DNA of 5,951 nucleotides, taken from the NCBI GenBank assembly GCA_900770205.1, contig CAAGJV010000079.1, forward strand, positions 1 to 5,951, given 5' to 3'. Below the pieces are notes generated by a model that saw nothing but the letters and a program-made list of their open reading frames with translations, had not been told where the DNA came from and ran no database searches. The DNA comes from Desulfovibrionaceae bacterium. Its GTDB lineage: Bacteria > Desulfobacterota > Desulfovibrionia > Desulfovibrionales > Desulfovibrionaceae. The stretch's first letter is position 1; the number at the start of each line of letters is the position of its first letter. Positions 5,809-5,951 of this stretch are shown here, piece by piece. A program made the translations under genes and the position numbers.

Positions 5809-5951
5809 TTATGGAAGAAAAGGAACTTCGTATTTTGTTTGTGAGGAGCGGATTGCCTTCATGCGTATGCGCACATAATCTACATACCATATTCCGTTTT
5901 CATAGAGAAGCGGGCGTGCTTCTTCGGAAGCTTCCGTGAGAATGGCCCGCT
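5809..5951 (-). CDS. C-terminal part of an uncharacterised protein, convergent gene cut by the window edge
   Basis: The last 46 codons of a gene entering from the right, read leftward to a TAA at 5811-5809. The visible end contains Glu-Asn-Gly-Ile-Trp-Tyr-Val-Asp-Tyr-Val, followed by a basic tail. This NGxWYVD strand matches the C-terminal strand of the 3251-4564 product (Gly-Asn-Gly-Arg-Trp-Tyr-Val-Asp-Ser), and the preceding charged helix is also compatible with an NTF2-like C-terminus. The other two - strand frames in this stretch close early, and the stop codon sits right at the shared terminator, as expected for a real gene end. Localisation and function cannot be seen from the fragment. 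Confidence 0.65.
   Translation of the reverse strand, partial: RAILTEASEEARPLLYENGIWYVDYVRIRMKAIRSSQTKYEVPFLP

Overview
The window holds a co-directional block of five genes on the + strand (371-5757). All five encode exported proteins that I cannot assign to a characterised function. A convergent gene fragment lies on the right and a divergent lipoprotein gene on the left, both on the - strand and both cut by the window edges. I see no RNA gene, insertion sequence, CRISPR array or integration site. Base composition is about 50% GC (one line counted, the rest judged by eye). The proteins carry Sec signal peptides with AxA-type cleavage sites and there is a classic lipobox protein. This fits a diderm bacterium with a periplasm. 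An anaerobic gut bacterium, for example a relative of Desulfovibrionaceae, is a guess from general feel and not shown by any marker gene.

Layout: (1) 1-182, - strand, N-terminal 60 residues of a lipoprotein. (2) 183-370, divergent intergenic region with a 9-bp dyad, a smaller dyad and a weak sigma70-like promoter. (3) 371-1087 and 1108-1767, two related exported proteins of about 220-240 residues that look like diverged tandem paralogues. (4) 1790-3103, an exported protein built from three divergent copies of a roughly 130-residue module. (5) 3104-3250, a 147-nt gap with two mini-ORFs; the second (3216-3254) overlaps the next start codon and contains its ribosome binding site. (6) 3251-4564, an exported protein with a helical N-terminus, a beta-rich (possibly OB-like) middle and an NTF2-like C-terminus. 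(7) 4588-5757, a mostly helical exported protein with six cysteines after the signal peptide. (8) 5771-5804, a strong hairpin that can terminate transcription in both directions. (9) 5809-5951, - strand, the last 46 codons of a protein ending in an NGxWYVD motif like that of the 3251-4564 product.

The short gaps (20-23 nt for three of the junctions) and the lack of internal terminators suggest one transcript from about 250 to 5805, possibly with extra translational or transcriptional control before the fourth gene. No enzyme active site, transporter or regulator is recognisable. The most economical reading is a set of periplasmic proteins, several with small beta-rich, NTF2-like or repeat folds typical of binding or scaffolding rather than catalysis, that act together in the cell envelope. 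That functional reading is inference.

Three start codons were moved inward from the longest open frame (to 1108, 1790 and 3251), because the inner starts have proper Shine-Dalgarno sites and place the signal peptide at the N-terminus.
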